A DNA stretch of 64,000 nt, taken from NCBI RefSeq assembly GCF_000744095.1, contig NZ_JQLI01000008.1, forward strand, positions 3,162,001 to 3,226,000. The letters run 5' to 3'. Made by a program: the position numbers and the translations under genes. This document shows, in pieces, positions 29,483 through 35,349 of this stretch (positions are counted from its first letter, which is position 1; every line of letters starts with the position of its first letter). Source of the DNA: Cupriavidus necator A5-1 (GTDB lineage: Bacteria; Pseudomonadota; Gammaproteobacteria; Burkholderiales; Burkholderiaceae). A model generated the notes under the pieces. That model worked only from the letters and a program-made list of their open reading frames with translations. It had not been told where the DNA came from and did no database searches.

Positions 29483-30633
29483 GCGACAGCCCTCCCCTGC
29501 TTGGCTGCTTGCGCGGTCTGAATGCGGGAAATGCATTCGGGGCGGGACCAGCCCGGCCGAAGCTCCAAGCCAACGCTATGGGCCGCTTCGTTGAGCTGCA
29601 CATCCGTCATCGAGTGCAGCGGCACCGGCTTCGGCTTCGTGACCTTGGCGAGCTGCTCGTTCTGCAGCACGCGGTCGACGTAGGCCGGCAGGTTCATGAT
29701 CGGCTCGGTGGCGTCGGCCTTGGCCTTCGTGATCGCGGCGCGCATTTGGCCGATCGAGACCTTGGCGTCGATCCAACCGCTAGCCAGCGGCCAGAGCTTG
29801 GAGCGGCCTTGGATCGAGTACGTGTCGATCTCGATGCCGTGCTCGTTGGAAAAGAATCTTGCCCATTCAATCGCCGTCGTCGGGACGTTGTCGTCCAGGG
29901 CTTCGCGCGCGGGTTCTACGTTAACGTTTGACGATACTGAGGGTTTTAGATCGACTCCTCTCGACTCGACTCGACTCGACTCCGGGGGTGAGTCACCATC
30001 GAGACACCCGCGCGTCACCATCGAGTCACCTTGCGTCACCACCGCGTCACCGCTCCGAAGTTTTCGCTTGCAGGAGGGGCAAATCAGCCGGAAACCCGCG
30101 ATTTCTTGCGAGTTTTCCGTGGATTCCGAGGTGACTCGGATGATCGTCAGACTCGATGCGTCACCGCAAAGGTGACACGCGTCACCGTCTCGCTCGCGCA
30201 ATTTCTTCAAGAGCAGTTGGCGTTGCTTTCCGCCGAGCCTTTTTTGGTGACGCGGGTGACGCGCGTCACCTGTGTCACCCGCGTCACCGGTGTCACCGGT
30301 GTCACCACTCGTCGGGTGACGCAGCGTCGGCTGATCGATCCGCTGGTGTAGATGCCAGCCGGTGACGTGCCAGAATTCCTTGCCGTCGACCTCATACTCT
30401 CTCACCAGCTGGACCTCAATCAGCTCGTCAATCCACTGCATAACCCGCTCCGCCGTGGCGTCATCATCGCCAGGGAACACCTCCGCCTTGATGGTCTTCG
30501 CACTGGCAGGATGGTTGCCGCCGTCGTCGCAGAACGTCCACAGGCCAATGAACAGCAGGCGCGCGTCGCGCGACAGCTCCATTACCTGCTCGGAGGTCCA
30601 GAACTCGGGCTTGATGCTGCGGATGCGGGCCAT
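29479..30633 (-). CDS. Phage replication initiator-like protein with internal iterons
   Basis: A 384-residue protein starting MARIRSIKPEFWTSEQVMELSRDARLLFIGLWTFCDDGGNHPASAKTIKAEVFPGDD. That is a signature of phage replication proteins with an N-terminal wHTH like DnaT/lambda O. A repetitive GDTGDTGDAGDTGDARHPRH linker follows, then CHLCGDASSLTIIRV ... LICPSC (a degenerate HNH/zinc-finger with CxxC pairs but no catalytic His). The C-terminal domain (WARFFSNEHGIEID ... ITKAKADATEPIMNLPAYVDRVL) is of the DnaB/DnaC-loading type. Lambda O also carries its origin iterons inside its own gene. Start 30633 is used; upstream residues are non-homologous. Confidence 0.75.
   Translation of the reverse strand: MARIRSIKPEFWTSEQVMELSRDARLLFIGLWTFCDDGGNHPASAKTIKAEVFPGDDDATAERVMQWIDELIEVQLVREYEVDGKEFWHVTGWHLHQRIDQPTLRHPTSGDTGDTGDAGDTGDARHPRHQKRLGGKQRQLLLKKLRERDGDACHLCGDASSLTIIRVTSESTENSQEIAGFRLICPSCKRKLRSGDAVVTQGDSMVTRGCLDGDSPPESSRVESRGVDLKPSVSSNVNVEPAREALDDNVPTTAIEWARFFSNEHGIEIDTYSIQGRSKLWPLASGWIDAKVSIGQMRAAITKAKADATEPIMNLPAYVDRVLQNEQLAKVTKPKPVPLHSMTDVQLNEAAHSVGLELRPGWSRPECISRIQTAQAAKQGRAVA
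29951..29985. repeat. TCGAC tandem repeat inside replication gene
   Basis: Four exact TCGAC units (29961-29980) with one more degenerate unit before. The repeat has a 5-bp period, out of register with codons. It lies next to the GTCACC iterons and may belong to the putative origin. Confidence 0.7.
29992..30056. repeat. Six GTCACC iterons at 10-11 bp spacing (putative origin)
   Basis: GTCACC-type sites start at 29992, 30003 (degenerate GACACC), 30014, 30025, 30035 and 30046, at intervals 11, 11, 11, 10, 11, so all face the same side of the helix. The consensus unit is about GMGTCACCAYC. The period does not match codons, so it is unlikely to be protein-driven. Arrays like this inside an initiator gene are typical origins (lambda ori). 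Confidence 0.7.
30171..30186. repeat. GGTGAC-ACGC-GTCACC inverted repeat
   Basis: A perfect 6-bp inverted repeat of the iteron core within the same gene, between the 11-bp array and the 9-bp array. It could be an initiator dimer site. Not tested. Confidence 0.5.
30246..30320. repeat. GTCACC/GGTGAC cluster with 9-bp period
   Basis: GGTGAC at 30246, 30255 and 30315; GTCACC at 30265, 30274, 30283, 30292 and 30301. Most steps are 9 bp, which encodes the Gly-Asp-Thr repeat of the protein linker. Thus this array can be explained by coding repeats, yet uses the same core as the 11-bp array, and so may serve the same DNA-binding protein. Confidence 0.65.
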
Positions 30634-30643
30634 GTCTGCAACC

Positions 30644-30835
30644 TCAGCGACGCCGGCCGGCGCGTGGGAGCGCCGATTCCGCGGGGCGGTACTGCTCACC
30701 CTTGAAGCCGGACAGCCATTCCAGGTGCGCATCGGTGCCGGGCATGTGCGGGTTCTCGTCGGCCTGCTTGCCGCGGCGGAAAGCCTCGGCGCCGGCCGAA
30801 CGCACGTGCGCCCGGGGTGTAAGTTCGTGAATCAC
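30644..30835 (-). CDS. Small Rmf/CrpP-like protein
   Basis: A 63-residue protein from a GTG start (30835) with AAGGGAG upstream. The sequence ends SAGAEAFRRGKQADENPHMPGTDAHLEWLSGFKGEQ. The G-x-x-A...G...NP[YH]...H-x-x-W-x-x-G-[FW] pattern is shared by ribosome modulation factor (Rmf) and the phage-borne CrpP family. Rmf dimerises ribosomes in stationary phase; other members have diverse reported roles. Function here is open. An upstream ATG frame exists but has no good ribosome site. Confidence 0.55.
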   Translation of the reverse strand: MIHELTPRAHVRSAGAEAFRRGKQADENPHMPGTDAHLEWLSGFKGEQYRPAESALPRAGRRR

Positions 30836-30917
30836 TGCGTCTCCCTTCCCAATGCCTGGCCGTGAGTGCATGGCGTGAACTGCGGGGGTGCGAGAGCACC
30901 CCATTCACACCCCTTTC

Positions 30918-31163
30918 TCACCCCTTTCTCGCCACGACGCCGATGCGGTCGGCGTATATGCTCTTCATAACTTCCTCGCCATGAGCGCTGATCATCAGCA
31001 GCTCACGCACGAATTCGGAGAGCGACATGCCCACTTCGCATGCCCTGGCTTCCAAAGCCTCGCGGGTTTCCCAAGGCACCTTCACCTTGGGAATCTCGGC
31101 CGCCATCTTTCCGAAGAGGTTGCTACGTCCGCTGCGCGCCATGCCGTCGTCCCGGTCTGTCAT
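30918..31163 (-). CDS. Arc-type ribbon-helix-helix regulator
   Basis: An 81-residue protein. Residues 25-60 (IPKVKVPWETREALEARACEVGMSLSEFVRELLMI) form a beta strand plus two helices of the ribbon-helix-helix class, as in Arc and ParD. It follows a 32-aa ORF with an ATGA overlap and precedes the Rmf-like gene. Its place next to cro suggests early-phase control. Operator not identified. Confidence 0.65.
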   Translation of the reverse strand: MTDRDDGMARSGRSNLFGKMAAEIPKVKVPWETREALEARACEVGMSLSEFVRELLMISAHGEEVMKSIYADRIGVVARKG

Positions 31164-31258
31164 CCCGAAATCCCCGTTGGTGAACCAAACCCGTTGCCCG
31201 CTGATCGATTCCGCAGGCTCTTGTCAAACCCAGGCATGCCGCCTTTCTTGGCAGTCAT
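31160..31258 (-). CDS. 32-residue ORF coupled to the RHH regulator
   Basis: ATG at 31258, product MTAKKGGMPGFDKSLRNRSAGNGFGSPTGISG, stop overlapping the RHH start (ATGA). It is basic and glycine-rich and cannot form a globular fold. The overlap suggests that ribosomes pass from it to the RHH gene, so it may be a translational leader. No strong ribosome site is visible. Confidence 0.35.
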   Translation of the reverse strand: MTAKKGGMPGFDKSLRNRSAGNGFGSPTGISG

Positions 31259-31262
31259 GCCC

Positions 31263-31286
31263 GCGACCACTCGTGTCGGTGGTCGC
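31263..31286. promoter_or_regulatory. Perfect 8-bp inverted repeat between cro-like gene and its downstream ORF
   Basis: GCGACCAC-N8-GTGGTCGC. It follows the Cro-like gene's stop by 8 bases on the minus strand. There is no T-run on the minus strand, so an operator or mRNA hairpin is as likely as a terminator. Confidence 0.45.
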
Positions 31287-31294
31287 TTCAGTCT

Positions 31295-31543
31295 TTACGC
31301 AGGTGATGCGGCTCGGACCGCGCTGGCGGATGCGGCCTTCAATTCGCCGAAGATGTCGGGGCGCAGGGCTTCGAGCCGAACGAGCCCGCCGCTCTGCGCC
31401 GCCAGATTGCGCGCCAGGGGCCCGCTTGCCTTCGAGTGGCCGCCGGAGAGCTGGAAGAGATATGCCACGGTGGTTCCGCATCGCTGCGCGTAGCTTTCCT
31501 TCTGCTCAGGCGACAGCGTTTTCATGTATTCGGCGAGGGTCAT
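31295..31543 (-). CDS. Cro-like (YdaS-type) helix-turn-helix regulator
   Basis: An 82-residue protein (MTLAEYMKTLSPEQKESYAQRCGTTVAYLFQLSGGHSKASGPLARNLAAQSGGLVRLEALRPDIF). The FAxRCGTTxxYLxQLxxG...S..LA..IE..S.G.V..E.LRPD pattern is the YdaS/Cro family. It is the first gene from the leftward promoter, so it occupies the cro slot and should bind the TTTAGT operators to antagonise the repressor. Confidence 0.8.
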   Translation of the reverse strand: MTLAEYMKTLSPEQKESYAQRCGTTVAYLFQLSGGHSKASGPLARNLAAQSGGLVRLEALRPDIFGELKAASASAVRAASPA

Positions 31544-31574
31544 TTCGTGCCTCTATGTGAACCCGGTCACCGTA

Positions 31575-31603
31575 ACTTTAGTTCATTACTAAATATCAGG
31601 CAA
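31575..31603 (-). promoter_or_regulatory. Leftward early promoter (PR-like) with operator over the -10
   Basis: Minus strand: TTGCCT (31598-31603), 17 bases, TAAAGT (31575-31580). The palindrome TTTAGT-TCATT-ACTAAA (31577-31593) covers the -10 region. It reads into the cro-like gene. A mirror image of this arrangement occurs at 33771-33799. Predicted from sequence only. Confidence 0.65.
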
Positions 31604-31609
31604 GGGATC

Positions 31610-31642
31610 TTTAGTGATCCACGCATTTCGCTGAGCACTAAA
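31610..31642. promoter_or_regulatory. Second operator pair between cro and repressor
   Basis: TTTAGTG (31610-31616) and CACTAAA (31636-31642) form an inverted pair 19 bases apart in front of the repressor start (31661). These halves match those of the main palindrome. Binding here could autoregulate the repressor. Confidence 0.5.
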
Positions 31643-31660
31643 GCATGTTGGAATGCCGCC

Positions 31661-32203
31661 ATGGACATCCACGAGATCCGCAGGGCGCATTTGCGCGAAC
31701 TGACGAGGGAGAGAGGCTCCAAGGCCAAGCTGGCTAAGCTTTCCGAATCGTCCCCTGCATACATCAGCCAGGTGCTGAGCGAGACGACGAAGGCCAACGT
31801 CGGGGACGACCTGGCCCGCAGGATCGAACGCGCCTATGGAAAGCCGCGCGGCTGGATGGATCAGATTGGGACGCTAGAGGACCGGGAGACAGCGGCCCGG
31901 GTGGATGTACCACCGGCGCCTGTTCGCCGCGCGATCACGGAGGACGATCTACTCGAAGCCTTTGCCCTCCTCCGGGCTCTCTCCGAAGGCGCAAAGCGCG
32001 TCGCCATTGCCCAAATTAAGGCGCTCGCAGATCTGGATTCAGAAAAGCTTAATTCAGCACCTGCCGAAAACGCCACGGAACGTGATACCGTTGCCTCACG
32101 CACTTATGCCGAGAATGTCTCAAAACAAAGACAAAGGCTAAAGAGCACGCTCGAAGGTGGGGTCAACCGTGCAGGCACACGTCACAAATCTGGTGGTGGA
32201 TAG
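31661..32203 (+). CDS. CI-like repressor (XRE family, no peptidase domain)
   Basis: A 180-residue protein starting MDIHEIRRAHLRELTRERGSKAKLAKLSESSPAYISQVLSE at 31661. Residues 15-60 form an XRE helix-turn-helix. There is no LexA/S24 serine-lysine peptidase domain of the lambda type; the C-terminus is a charged helical region (ITEDDLLEAFALLRALSEGAKRVAIAQIKALADL) and a polar tail. So RecA-driven self-cleavage is unlikely and induction must work another way. It is divergent from cro across the operators. The second small gene starts within its 3' end. Confidence 0.8.
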   Translation: MDIHEIRRAHLRELTRERGSKAKLAKLSESSPAYISQVLSETTKANVGDDLARRIERAYGKPRGWMDQIGTLEDRETAARVDVPPAPVRRAITEDDLLEAFALLRALSEGAKRVAIAQIKALADLDSEKLNSAPAENATERDTVASRTYAENVSKQRQRLKSTLEGGVNRAGTRHKSGGG

Positions 32204-32405
32204 GGAGGCTGTCGAAATCGCGCAGGAGTTGTTGCGCAAAGCCACAGCGGGGGAACTCTGTGGCCTTGCGTTTGTGGCGAGGACAGTACACCGGGGATAC
32301 GAATTCGTTCTGACAGGCAATTTCAAGGCAAACCCCTTGGAAGCGGCCGGGGCGGCCGGATTGCTGGGCACGTTGGCCGAGCAGCAAGCCATTGAGCGCC
32401 TCTAG
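32157..32405 (+). CDS. Small phage protein downstream of repressor
   Basis: An 82-residue protein starting at GTG 32157, overlapping the repressor gene's last 47 bases. It has LVVDREAVEIAQELLRKATAGELCGLAFVARTVHRGYEFVLTGNFKANPLEAAGAAGLLGTLAEQQA. The A-x-x-L-L-x-x-A-x-x-G-E-[LI]-x-G-[LI]-A-[YF]-V pattern recurs in small proteins of lambdoid lysogeny regions. Function unknown. Overlap implies co-expression with the repressor in the lysogen. Confidence 0.6.
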   Translation: MGSTVQAHVTNLVVDREAVEIAQELLRKATAGELCGLAFVARTVHRGYEFVLTGNFKANPLEAAGAAGLLGTLAEQQAIERL

Positions 32406-32505
32406 CAGTCACCAGCGGCGGACCTGTTGCGATTTCGCAGCACCCACACAAGGGGTATAGGGAATGTCCTTACGGGCCGTGCGACCGTGCCCTCCTTCCC
32501 GGGTT

Positions 32506-33540
32506 CTAGAGCTGCTGTTCGAACATCTGGTCGCGAGCGGCAGCAGGCGCGTGCTCCAGCTGCGGCCCACGAATCTCGCCAGCTGACCACCTCCCCTGCG
32601 ATAGCCGGACAATCCGCTCCGCCAGCGCAATGCAAACCCAGCCCATAGCGATGCCAGCAAGGCCGTCGACGGCGTAGTGCCAAGCCAGCACAACGGTCGA
32701 TATCCAAATGAGGATCGTCCAGGGAATTGCAGCCCAAAGCGCCTTCGGCCAGTGACGAGCCACAAGCCAGGTTGCCATCGCGGTAAGCGCGACATGAAGG
32801 CTGGGCGTGGCCATAGTTCCGTAGAGCAAGCCGTTCTGTCGAACCTCACCCGCCTGGTGCCGCCCGAGATATTCCTGTAGCTCCCTGCTCAGGGAGCCAT
32901 CGAGGTACCCGAACAACTCCGGGTGATAGTACTCGGGGCCTGCGACCGGAAACACCATCGCAATAATCGTGGTGGCATAGAAAGCCAGGACGATCGCAAT
33001 GGCGAGCTCCATGTAGCTGCTCACCTTTTCGGTTTTGACCAGCGCAGCGACAACCAATAGAACGAACACCCACATCATGTAATAAATGGCCTCCCAAAAG
33101 GCCACGGGCAAGGCATTGGAGGCGATGACGAGCCGAAACAGGGGTTCCTCCAAGTCCCACAGGGCCTTGTCGTACCAGACTGTCGACGTGGTGCGGTACA
33201 CCTCGACCAAGTTCGCATTCCCGCTGATGGCCAGAACGACGAGGTACACCACGACACTGCCGACCACGATGCTGGAAGGCTTCACGACCGCCCGCCATAG
33301 CGCCGCCAGATCTACATGGCCACTGTCCTTGTCGATGTACTTGCGCACCAGCAAGACCGATTCGATAACGACCAGCAGTGACAGCAGGAGCAGAAAGCAA
33401 AATGTGTAGACGGCCGCCGCGACGATGTGATGCAGGGTCAGCAGCCCTATAGATAGCGCGCCGGCAATAAGGTGGGATGCGACTGACAGCATCATCCCCA
33501 CCATGACGAGCGGCATTATTGCGCGAGCGAAATTTCTCAT
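32506..33540 (-). CDS. PAP2_3-type multi-pass membrane protein within the immunity region
   Basis: A 344-residue protein with about seven predicted membrane segments (for example 10-30, 40-65, 88-106, 147-169, 178-200, 268-286, 290-306). It carries PSLH (246-249) and HYAVD (288-292), the second and third motifs of the PAP2/inositolphosphotransferase superfamily. Catalytic His are His249 and His288. It might act on a lipid phosphate or envelope lipid. It is minus strand, flanked by the repressor and the rightward operator, with its own GGGGG ribosome site. Position between the operators suggests expression in the lysogen, so superinfection exclusion or lysogenic conversion is a fair guess. Confidence 0.75.
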   Translation of the reverse strand: MRNFARAIMPLVMVGMMLSVASHLIAGALSIGLLTLHHIVAAAVYTFCFLLLLSLLVVIESVLLVRKYIDKDSGHVDLAALWRAVVKPSSIVVGSVVVYLVVLAISGNANLVEVYRTTSTVWYDKALWDLEEPLFRLVIASNALPVAFWEAIYYMMWVFVLLVVAALVKTEKVSSYMELAIAIVLAFYATTIIAMVFPVAGPEYYHPELFGYLDGSLSRELQEYLGRHQAGEVRQNGLLYGTMATPSLHVALTAMATWLVARHWPKALWAAIPWTILIWISTVVLAWHYAVDGLAGIAMGWVCIALAERIVRLSQGRWSAGEIRGPQLEHAPAAARDQMFEQQL

Positions 33541-33747
33541 AGTGCCCCCTTGGCTGTTTGTTTTCGCAGGCAGCCCGCCTGAGCGGACGGAGGCCGGTCT
33601 GCTAGGCTGACCCGCCCGCGGGCTCCCCCTGGCCCGTCTTTGCTGGGCAAGCGTAGACCGTGGACGGTAAGCGTCATATAGGCCAAACGATCTACCCCCT
33701 TCACCCGCCCCGTCCGGCTGACGTCCGCCGCTTCCGCGCGCAAGCAC

Positions 33748-33761
33748 ACTAAATATTTAGC
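33748..33761. promoter_or_regulatory. Extra operator half-site pair upstream of PAP2 gene
   Basis: ACTAAA-TA-TTTAGC (33748-33761) is an outward-facing pair of the same half-sites, ten bases before the -35 box of the rightward promoter. It may let the repressor or Cro influence the PAP2 promoter. Confidence 0.4.
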
Positions 33762-33770
33762 AAATTACTA

Positions 33771-33799
33771 TTGCATTTACTTTAGTGCTTGACTAAAGT
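33771..33799 (+). promoter_or_regulatory. Rightward early promoter (PL-like) with operator over the -10
   Basis: TTGCAT (33771-33776), 17 bases, TAAAGT (33794-33799). The palindrome TTTAGT-GCTTG-ACTAAA (33781-33797) overlies the -10. It mirrors the promoter at 31575-31603 in box spacing, -10 sequence and operator position. It drives the plus-strand early operon beginning at 33834. Confidence 0.65.
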
Positions 33800-33833
33800 T
33801 CTCCCAACAGCGCACCACATCCGGGAGAACTCC

Positions 33834-33965
33834 ATGCGACCCAGCACCCTCCTTCTCACCTGCATCACCGCGATCCTCGTGGTTGGTGCCGTCGCCCTGG
33901 TGCTCCTGCCGACCATGGCGGAACTGCAGCACGTCCTGACCGCCACCCTTTCCGTCACTAAGTAA
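33834..33965 (+). CDS. 43-residue membrane protein, first gene of the plus-strand operon
   Basis: ATG 33834 follows GGGAGA. Product MRPSTLLLTCITAILVVGAVALVLLPTMAELQHVLTATLSVTK. About residues 5-26 are one membrane segment. It is the first product from the PL-like promoter. Small early membrane proteins are often exclusion or toxic factors, but nothing shows that here. Confidence 0.5.
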   Translation: MRPSTLLLTCITAILVVGAVALVLLPTMAELQHVLTATLSVTK

Positions 33966-33975
33966 GGAGCCGGCC

Positions 33976-34119
33976 ATGCCCACCACCCTGCCCGCCTACG
34001 CCGTTGTCTACACGCTGCTCGGCTGCCGCTGCGTCACCCGCTTCGACAAGCTGACCGACGCCCTCATCTTCGCCGTCCGCGCGGAGAACGACGGCTGCAC
34101 CGACATTTCCGTGCACTGA
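33976..34119 (+). CDS. 47-residue phage protein
   Basis: ATG 33976, ten bases after the previous stop, with AAGGAG nearby. Product MPTTLPAYAVVYTLLGCRCVTRFDKLTDALIFAVRAENDGCTDISVH. A compact alpha/beta-like pattern with three cysteines. It has no known relatives that I recall. Confidence 0.45.
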   Translation: MPTTLPAYAVVYTLLGCRCVTRFDKLTDALIFAVRAENDGCTDISVH

Positions 34120-34132
34120 GGAGCCCCCGGCC

Positions 34133-34480
34133 ATGAACCACCAACAGGCCCGGGCAGACATCGCCGCGCAGATCGCGCTCGGCAATGTCGAATCCTTCTG
34201 CGAAGGCGATGACGCCATCCGCCACCTCAGCAAGCTCTTCATCGTGCGGAACACCCGCCGCCGCGCCGGCGAATCCGATGCCGCCTATGCAGTTCGGGTC
34301 GGCTCCTTGCTGACAGACATGCTCGACGCGATCGGGCAGGTGCTGGTCGGCGCCAACGTCAAGTACGTCCTCGCGGACGCCGCGGAGCAACCCTTGATCT
34401 GCCGCACCCGTGAGGCCTCCCTGCTGGCTGTCAGCCGTCAGGTTCAGCAAGACGTCTTGATGGCACGAGGTGTGGCATGA
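34133..34480 (+). CDS. Phage early protein, unknown
   Basis: A 115-residue mainly helical protein (MNHQQARADIAAQIALGNVESFCEGDDAIRHLSKLFIVRNTRRRAGESDAAYAVRVGSLLTDMLDAIGQVLVG ...). It is preceded by GAGGAG and overlaps the next gene by 4 bases. No cysteine cluster or membrane segment. Function unknown. Confidence 0.5.
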   Translation: MNHQQARADIAAQIALGNVESFCEGDDAIRHLSKLFIVRNTRRRAGESDAAYAVRVGSLLTDMLDAIGQVLVGANVKYVLADAAEQPLICRTREASLLAVSRQVQQDVLMARGVA

Positions 34481-34710
34481 ACGCCGATCAAGCCGCCGTC
34501 CGCCAGGCCATTGCGGCCAACCAACAGGAGGAACTGCTCCGCGAGCTGCAGGCAGCCCACCGGATCATTCGGAACACGCTCGGGATTCTCTCCGTCAGCC
34601 AGAAGGCAGTGCTCGCCGAGCGCAATGCGCGCGACGGCGTCGACGGGGAGGGTATTACCCGCGCCCATGAGCGCGAGGCTGTCATCAAGCGCGCAGGAGG
34701 TGTGGCATGA
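34477..34710 (+). CDS. Small helical phage protein
   Basis: A 77-residue protein (MNADQAAVRQAIAANQQEELLRELQAAHRIIRNTLGILSVSQKAVLAERNARDGVDGEGITRAHEREAVIKRAGGVA). One long helix with coiled-coil content, then a polar end. ATGA overlaps at both ends. Function unknown. Confidence 0.5.
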   Translation: MNADQAAVRQAIAANQQEELLRELQAAHRIIRNTLGILSVSQKAVLAERNARDGVDGEGITRAHEREAVIKRAGGVA

Positions 34711-35096
34711 ACGACCAGATTAAGGATGGTGGCCCGGCGTTCCCGTATAGCTCACTCGCCCCAGACTACGTGGCAGGCGGAATGTCTCCCACGATGTATG
34801 CCGACAACACCGGAATGACCCTGCGCGACTACTTCATCGCGCACGCGCCAGCCGAGCCGCAGCCGTGGTTCCAGCCGGTGATGCCGACGGAGTGCCCGTC
34901 CACCGTGTTTATGGACGAGGAGCGCACGACCACCTACGCCAACGCGATCGACGCCGAGCGCGCGTGCGGCGACTGCTTCATCAACGTCCACGCGAAGGCG
35001 CAAGACGCCTGGAACGCTGAACGCGACAAACAGCGCTATGTCCAGTGGCCCGCCGCGTGGGCCGACGCGATGCTCGCTGCGAGGGAGCGGCAATGA
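34707..35096 (+). CDS. Phage protein of the GGPAFP/LRDYF type
   Basis: A 129-residue protein. It contains DGGPAFPYSS, then GMTLRDYFIAHAP, and at the end AWADAMLAARERQ. The G-G-P-A-F-P ... G-M-[ST]-L-R-D-Y-F ... A-D-A-M-L-A-A-R pattern is shared by many small prophage proteins of unknown function. It overlaps neighbours by 4 bases. Confidence 0.55.
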   Translation: MNDQIKDGGPAFPYSSLAPDYVAGGMSPTMYADNTGMTLRDYFIAHAPAEPQPWFQPVMPTECPSTVFMDEERTTTYANAIDAERACGDCFINVHAKAQDAWNAERDKQRYVQWPAAWADAMLAARERQ

Positions 35097-35218
35097 AGAT
35101 CGTCCGCGCCTTGCTCTTCTGGTTCGCGATGGCTGCCGGCGTTATCGGCCTGACTGGCCTCTATGCGGCCCTCAACCCGGAGGCGCCCAGTGTTACCCCG
35201 ATCTGGAGGCAGTCGTGA
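35093..35218 (+). CDS. 41-residue membrane protein
   Basis: ATG 35093, product MKIVRALLFWFAMAAGVIGLTGLYAALNPEAPSVTPIWRQS. Residues 6-26 form one membrane segment. The stop TGA overlaps the next start (TGATG). Tight overlaps make it likely to be translated. Function unknown. Confidence 0.5.
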   Translation: MKIVRALLFWFAMAAGVIGLTGLYAALNPEAPSVTPIWRQS

Positions 35219-35349
35219 TGTTTCGCATCTTCATCAACCATCAGTGCGTCTATACGGGCCTGTTCGCCAGTTGGTGGGACGCCCATGACGCTGCCATCAA
35301 CCGCGGCTTGCTGTGCGGAGCCCGAAACGTCCAGGTGAAAGCGGCATGA
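35218..35349 (+). CDS. 43-residue phage protein
   Basis: ATG 35218 overlaps the stop of the 41-residue membrane protein; product MFRIFINHQCVYTGLFASWWDAHDAAINRGLLCGARNVQVKAA. A short beta/helix pattern. It overlaps the next gene by 4 bases. Function unknown. Confidence 0.45.
   Translation: MFRIFINHQCVYTGLFASWWDAHDAAINRGLLCGARNVQVKAA

Noticed and set aside
29951-30320. Repeats as a possible CRISPR array
   Set aside because: Units are 5-11 bp, have no spacers and lie inside a coding gene; they are iterons or coding repeats.
33537-33749. 70-codon open frame before the PAP2 gene, overlapping its start as ATGA
   Set aside because: The overlap is attractive but the product is arginine/glycine-rich without a plausible fold and would start within the operator region. 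Not enough to call.
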